From contig DBYP01000019.1 in assembly GCA_002309885.1 (NCBI GenBank), forward strand, positions 8,153-63,162: DNA of 55,010 nucleotides, read 5' to 3'. A program made the position numbers and the translations under genes. Positions within the stretch are counted from its first letter, which is position 1. Each line of letters starts with the position of its first letter. Positions 51,197-55,010 of this stretch are shown here, in pieces. The notes beneath the pieces are model-generated. The model saw nothing but the letters and a program-made list of their open reading frames with translations, made no database searches and was not told the DNA's origin. Origin of the DNA: Verrucomicrobia bacterium UBA1183. GTDB taxonomy: Bacteria > Verrucomicrobiota > Verrucomicrobiia > Opitutales > UBA9783.

Positions 51197-52636
51197 ATGA
51201 GAATTCTAATGGCGAGTCCTGAATGTTTCCCGTTTGCCAAAGTGGGCGGCTTGAGTGATGTTGTAGGAGCTTTAGCGAAATTTTTGGCAAAAGCGGGGCA
51301 TGATGTACGCGTTTTTCTTCCTTTGTATGGTTGCGTAAAGCTTCCCGAAAATACGATAACGTACGAAAACATCGAGGTGCACTTGGGGGGACATCAACGT
51401 ATCTGTCGCGTTTGGAAACACAAGCACGATGGTGTTGTTTACTATTTTATCGAATATCAGCAGTATTTTGGAGACTCAGCGATTTATTTTAATGGCGACT
51501 ACAACGGCGAACGTTTTGCCTTTTTCGATAAAGCCATTTTGGATGTGTGCGCTTCATTTCATTGGATTCCGGATGTGGTTCACTGCCATGATTGGACAAC
51601 CGGTCTTATTCCCGTATACTTAAATACCGTATTTTGCAATAGCCCACTCCATAAAATTGCTTCCGTATTTACCGTACACAATTTGGAACATCAGGGCATT
51701 TTCTCACCCGACATTTTGGCGTACGCGGGCATTCCGTTCAGCGAATTTCATGCACACAGCCTCGAATCTTTGAACTGCGTCAATTTCATGAAAGGTGCCT
51801 TGTATCACGCGACGAAATTGACCACCGTCAGCCCAACTTATGCCAGAGAAATTCAGACATCCACCATGGGTTATGGACTGGATGATGTGCTTCGCTTCAA
51901 AGCAGGCGATCTCATTGGTATTCTCAATGGTATCGATGATACTCTTTGGAATCCTGAAACCGATCCGAATATCGAGGCACACTTTTCTGCGCACAACTTA
52001 CATGGTAAGCAACTTTGCAAACGTGCTTTGCAACACACATTGGGCTTGCCCTTGCTAGATGTCCCTTTAATCGGCGTTATTAGCCGTTTATACGCACAAA
52101 AAGGTCTGGATGTTTTCATGGATGTTCTGCCGTTTATATTCGATAAAATGCAGGTACAAGTCGTTGCCATCGGAAGCGGAGAACCTCATTGGGAATACCG
52201 CCTGAACGAACTCACGCGCTGTTTCCCGGATAAAATCAAGGTGTATATCGGTTACAACAATACTTTAGCCCATCAAACCGAAGCCGGCTGCGATTTATTC
52301 ATGATGCCAAGCCGATTTGAACCCTGTGGCTTGAATCAAATGTACTCCATGCGTTATGGAACATTGCCGATCGTCCGAGCCACCGGCGGATTGTTGGATA
52401 CGGTAGAAAATTTGAACGAAACTCAAGAATCCGGCTGCGGATTTATTTTCGAACATCTATGTTCAGATGCCATCTACAATACCGTCGGTTGGGCTTGTTC
52501 AACTTACTTTGATCGTCCCAACCTTTTCCGCAAAATGCAAGTAGCCGCTATGGCAAAAGATTTTAGCTGGCGAAAATCTATTGATAAATACATAGAGGTT
52601 TACCATTGGGCAATGCAACAACGCGGCGGTTTTTAG
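51197..52636 (+). CDS. glgA: Glycogen synthase
   Basis: GlgA (GT5) extends glycogen from ADP-glucose. The ADP-glucose motif KVGGL starts at K15. SVFTVHNLEHQGIF, an NGIDDTLWNPETD loop and the C-terminal SRFEPCGLNQMYSMRYGTLP site with the catalytic glutamate are present. At 479 residues it is full length. AAGGGA precedes the ATG. With malQ at 20957 it indicates glycogen storage. Confidence 0.96.
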   Translation: MRILMASPECFPFAKVGGLSDVVGALAKFLAKAGHDVRVFLPLYGCVKLPENTITYENIEVHLGGHQRICRVWKHKHDGVVYYFIEYQQYFGDSAIYFNGDYNGERFAFFDKAILDVCASFHWIPDVVHCHDWTTGLIPVYLNTVFCNSPLHKIASVFTVHNLEHQGIFSPDILAYAGIPFSEFHAHSLESLNCVNFMKGALYHATKLTTVSPTYAREIQTSTMGYGLDDVLRFKAGDLIGILNGIDDTLWNPETDPNIEAHFSAHNLHGKQLCKRALQHTLGLPLLDVPLIGVISRLYAQKGLDVFMDVLPFIFDKMQVQVVAIGSGEPHWEYRLNELTRCFPDKIKVYIGYNNTLAHQTEAGCDLFMMPSRFEPCGLNQMYSMRYGTLPIVRATGGLLDTVENLNETQESGCGFIFEHLCSDAIYNTVGWACSTYFDRPNLFRKMQVAAMAKDFSWRKSIDKYIEVYHWAMQQRGGF

Positions 52637-52655
52637 CGTGTCGACGAAAGTTAAA

Positions 52656-52798
52656 ATTGAGAGATTTTTGTAAAAAATCCCCCAAACTCCCTTAAAAGCA
52701 GGGCAGCGGCCCTGCCCCCCAGCCATTTTGCAGCATCGCTGCAAAAAAATAAACGTTTTTGAGGGTCTAAGGGAAACTTTTTCCCAAAAGTTCCCTTG
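52656..52798 (-). repeat. Composite palindromic repeat, full copy R6
   Basis: Reversed orientation: E (GAGATTTTTGTAAAAAATCC), D (GCAGGGC-agcg-GCCCTGC, 52698-52715), C (ATTTTGCAG-catcg-CTGCAAAA) and A (52768-52797). It lies between the convergent glgA and miaB genes. Module C carries paired changes (CAG/CTG) that keep the stem. Confidence 0.85.
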
Positions 52799-52809
52799 GC
52801 GTTTGTCCC

Positions 52810-54141
52810 TTAGACAATATCCCCTTCTAAAACACTGGAGGAAGTCTTTTTGATATAAATAGCTTGAAAAGTACCGATCAAATCTTCAGTTCCGGTGAAT
52901 ATAATTTTTTTATTGTAGACGTTTCGACCCAAAAATCGGTTTTCACCTCGATGCGCGCGTCCTTCCACCAAAATCGATTGCGTTGTATGCAAAAACTGCT
53001 GATTATAACACGTCGAATAATGCGTTAATAGGGACAACAAACGCTGATTACACGCTTCCTTTACCGATTCCGAAACACCCAAATCGGTTTTTTGCTGTTC
53101 CGCTGCACTTGTTGTCGGACGTGGGCTATATTTGAAAATATAAGCCATATCGAAACCGATCGCATCAAACAAATCGTAGGTTTGCTGAAAATCTTCTTCA
53201 GTTTCGCCCGGAAAACCAACAATAATGTCCGTAGAAATGGCTATTTTTGGATGAATCTTGCGTAAATCGCCCACAATCTGCAAAATCTTTTCACGCGTAT
53301 ACCGTCGTCGCATCGCCTCCAGAATGCGGTTAGAACCACTTTGTACCGGCAAATGTATCGAAGGACAAAGTTTTGGCAATTCTGCGTAACATTGGATCAA
53401 GCCCTCGTTAAAAAATGCTGGATGTGGCGACATAAAACGGATGCGCTCCAATCCATCGATAGCATGAATCGCATGCAACAATTCTGTAAAATTTGTGGAA
53501 GACGTTTTGTCAAAGTAAGCATTTACAATCTGCCCCAAAAGCGTCACCTCTTTCACCCCATCAGCGACCGCTTGCTGAATTTCGTGCAAAATGGAAGACC
53601 GGGGGCGATTCTGCTGTTCGCCACGTGTCGTTGGAACAATGCAATAAGAACAACGCATATTGCACCCTTGCTGAATGGGAACAAATCGACAGGGCGATGT
53701 CGGCAATTTCTGTTCATAACATGCAAATTCAAAGGCCTCGGGAATACCTGCAATGATGCACTTATGCGAATCATTTTCGAGTGTCTTTCGGATAATTTCG
53801 GGAACTTCCGATAATTTTTGTGGCGGAATAATCCAATCCAAATCGGGCAAAACTTTTAAAAGTTGTTCCTTCTGCCGGGACGCCATACAGCCCAAAATCC
53901 CCACACGATAACGCGCATTTTTACGCTTATTTTTGAGCAATCTTCCGGCTTTCCCAATGGCTTTACTTTCGGCAAGATCGCGAATGCTACACGTGTTCAA
54001 TAAAGCGATTTCCGCTTCCGCTTCATTTTCAACCACCGTATGGCCGGCTTCCTGCAACAAAGCTTTTAACGTTTCGCTGTCACGCATATTCATCTGACAA
54101 CCGTACGTCTTTATCCAAATTCTACGATGGAAATCTGCCAT
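52810..54141 (-). CDS. miaB: tRNA-2-methylthio-N6-dimethylallyladenosine synthase
   Basis: MiaB adds a methylthio group to i6A37 of tRNAs. The auxiliary cluster cysteines are C15, C51 and C85. The radical SAM cluster is C160-x3-C164-x2-C167 (GCNMRCSYC). A C-terminal TRAM domain carries an EGRAHRGENRFLGRN stretch. The 443 residues are typical. Confidence 0.95.
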   Translation of the reverse strand: MADFHRRIWIKTYGCQMNMRDSETLKALLQEAGHTVVENEAEAEIALLNTCSIRDLAESKAIGKAGRLLKNKRKNARYRVGILGCMASRQKEQLLKVLPDLDWIIPPQKLSEVPEIIRKTLENDSHKCIIAGIPEAFEFACYEQKLPTSPCRFVPIQQGCNMRCSYCIVPTTRGEQQNRPRSSILHEIQQAVADGVKEVTLLGQIVNAYFDKTSSTNFTELLHAIHAIDGLERIRFMSPHPAFFNEGLIQCYAELPKLCPSIHLPVQSGSNRILEAMRRRYTREKILQIVGDLRKIHPKIAISTDIIVGFPGETEEDFQQTYDLFDAIGFDMAYIFKYSPRPTTSAAEQQKTDLGVSESVKEACNQRLLSLLTHYSTCYNQQFLHTTQSILVEGRAHRGENRFLGRNVYNKKIIFTGTEDLIGTFQAIYIKKTSSSVLEGDIV

Positions 54142-54181
54142 GATGGGAGACTCAAAGTCGGCCGAAAATCTTTTCTAAAGA

Positions 54182-54622
54182 TTACTTGTCTGCCTTCATT
54201 CTTTGAAGCTCAAGCTCTAAACGCTCTTTCTCGACTTTTTTCTCCTCAAGCTCCAAGCGTTTACGTTCTAATTCCAGCTTCCTTTTTTCGATATCCTGCT
54301 TTTGAAAATCAATTCTCTCCTGCTCAATCTCATAATTTCCACGACGGATTTCTTGACGTAAATCGTCATTCGAAACCGTACCACGAACATTATAAGTCGA
54401 AACCTCCTCTTCACCCTCTTTATTGGTCGCACTTCCAATTGCACCGCCCGCGATTGCGCCCATCAATCCGCCGGCAAGCGCACCACCCGCACCCCCATCG
54501 ATGGCATAACCGATGCTCGCTCCAACGGCAGAACCAACGGCACAGCCCGCTAAACCAGATTCCGTTTTCGTACAACCCGCTAAAGGCAAAAGACTCAAAG
54601 ATACTAAAGCAAATTTATTCAT
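54182..54622 (-). CDS. Lipoprotein with glycine zipper and coiled coil
   Basis: The start MNKFALVSLSLLPLAGC is a lipoprotein signal with lipobox LAGC. A glycine-zipper segment follows (about residues 28-68, GSAVGASIGYAIDGGAGGAL and GGLMGAIAGGAIG). The last 60 residues are a highly charged coiled coil (ERKRLELEEKKVEKERLELE). Such proteins anchor in the outer membrane. The function is not known. ATG 54622 was chosen because it begins the signal. Confidence 0.75.
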   Translation of the reverse strand: MNKFALVSLSLLPLAGCTKTESGLAGCAVGSAVGASIGYAIDGGAGGALAGGLMGAIAGGAIGSATNKEGEEEVSTYNVRGTVSNDDLRQEIRRGNYEIEQERIDFQKQDIEKRKLELERKRLELEEKKVEKERLELELQRMKADK

Positions 54623-54682
54623 GACCTCAAAGTAAATTACCCCACACATGTGTCAAATCAATAGTAAAACATTTTGTAATTC

Positions 54683-54797
54683 CTGTAAAAGCAGGGCAAA
54701 AACCTTGAGTCCCGTCATTTTACAACATGGTTGCAAAATAAGGGAAAAGTTTTTGAGGACTTAAAGGAAGCTTTTTTTCAAAAAGTTCCCTTAAAAT
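54683..54797 (-). repeat. Composite palindromic repeat, copy R7
   Basis: Reversed orientation: a partial D (GCAGGGCAAAAACC), C (TTTTACAAC-atg-GTTGCAAAA) and A (AAGGAAGCTTTTTTTCAAAA then AGTTCCCTT). Module E is missing or decayed. It joins the 3' end of an IS1595-type transposase fragment and gives its stop codon. Confidence 0.75.
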
Positions 54798-55010
54798 TTG
54801 GTTCTTGACAAGATTAGAGTGGCAAATGTCTAAGATTGGTTAACAACAGTTTGTAAATATTTTCGGTACGATGGTTGAAACGCCATTCGGTTTCTTTTAA
54901 GTGAAGATTGAAGTTTTTACGGGTGATGCCTCGCATTTTTGCAAGTCTGTTTTTGGCAACACCCCAGAAGTTTTCGATACCGTCTACATGAGTCCTTCCG
55001 TTGGCGAAAA
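54778..55010 (-). pseudogene. IS1595-family transposase, C-terminal part
   Basis: The minus frame entering from the window edge reads THVDGIENFWGVAKNRLAKM, then RGITRKNFNLHLKETEWRFN and HRTENIYKLLL. This is the end of the DDE domain of IS1595 (ISXO2-like) transposases, whose pattern is VDGIEGFW--AK-RL-----GI----F-LHLKE-E-R-N-R. After LLLPILDICHS it runs into repeat module A and stops at TGA 54780-54778 with RELF. The rest of the gene lies outside the window, so it may be intact upstream, but the C-terminus is disturbed. Confidence 0.75.

Noticed and set aside
50026..51372. Longer open frame of 448 codons on the minus strand overlapping the start of glgA
   Set aside because: The first 92 codons have no signal or domain, overlap glgA by about 175 bp, and the internal ATG at 51096 starts a clear signal peptide.
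1..55010. CRISPR array
   Set aside because: The repeats present are dispersed palindromes in gaps between genes; no regular repeat-spacer series was seen.

Overview
The window reads as the chromosome of a Gram-negative, host-dependent bacterium, AT-rich (roughly 40% G+C by eye). Obligate intracellular life is suggested by an ATP/ADP translocase of the Chlamydia/Rickettsia type (19175-20713). A gene cluster that looks like a type III secretion chaperone with its translocator or inclusion-membrane partner (46085-49039), several secreted proteins with host-directed folds, decayed IS elements and a dense set of intergenic repeats point the same way. Lipopolysaccharide (waaA), diaminopimelate (dapF) and MreBCD synthesis show a Gram-negative envelope. 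The gene mix (Asp23/AmaP pair, GspA/GspB-like operon, NTT translocase, SycD-like chaperone) would fit a symbiont of the Verrucomicrobiota/Chlamydiota (PVC) group. That placement is an inference from gene content, not a phylogeny.

Layout. 1-1900: IS30 transposase remnant, a GrpB-GNAT fusion gene and tRNA-Glu. 2020-9846: a minus-strand housekeeping block (waaA, acyl carrier protein, ketoacyl synthase, valS, tpiA, pgk). 10140-10934: a lone flagellin gene. 10950-13630: an accessory islet with a primase remnant, two secreted proteins (one an M91/NleD-like zinc metalloprotease candidate) and a second remnant. 13616-18990: fumC, dapF-mreD-mreC-mreB and hpf. 19175-25424: ATP/ADP translocase, malQ, a small FmdB-like protein, a three-gene GspA/GspB-like operon and a divergent FtsB-like gene. 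25595-31162: an NtrC-type regulator, plsC, dCMP deaminase, YqgE and three type II secretion/type IV pilus-like genes. 31165-34876: trpS, AmaP, Asp23, accC and accB. 34924-38787: an envelope-stress locus with ECF sigma factor, membrane anti-sigma candidate and an HtrA-like protein that has lost its catalytic triad, divergent from the site-2 protease rseP. 38995-45970: tRNA-Val, an unknown secreted protein, two M16 peptidases and rpiB. 46085-49683: the type III-like cluster, a MITE-like element and tmRNA. 50026-55010: a secreted acidic-tailed protein, glgA, miaB, a lipoprotein and a truncated IS1595-type transposase.

How it fits together. Energy can be taken from the host (translocase) and handled through glycolysis, pentose phosphate and glycogen enzymes (tpiA, pgk, rpiB, glgA, malQ). 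Envelope building and surveillance are well represented. The accessory genes are mostly secreted or membrane-inserted proteins that could meet the host.

The most unusual non-coding structure is a modular intergenic repeat built from four consecutive palindromes. It occurs in full or in part at about a dozen sites. It often lies between convergent genes, supplies the stop codon of at least two reading frames and abuts the remnants of mobile genes.
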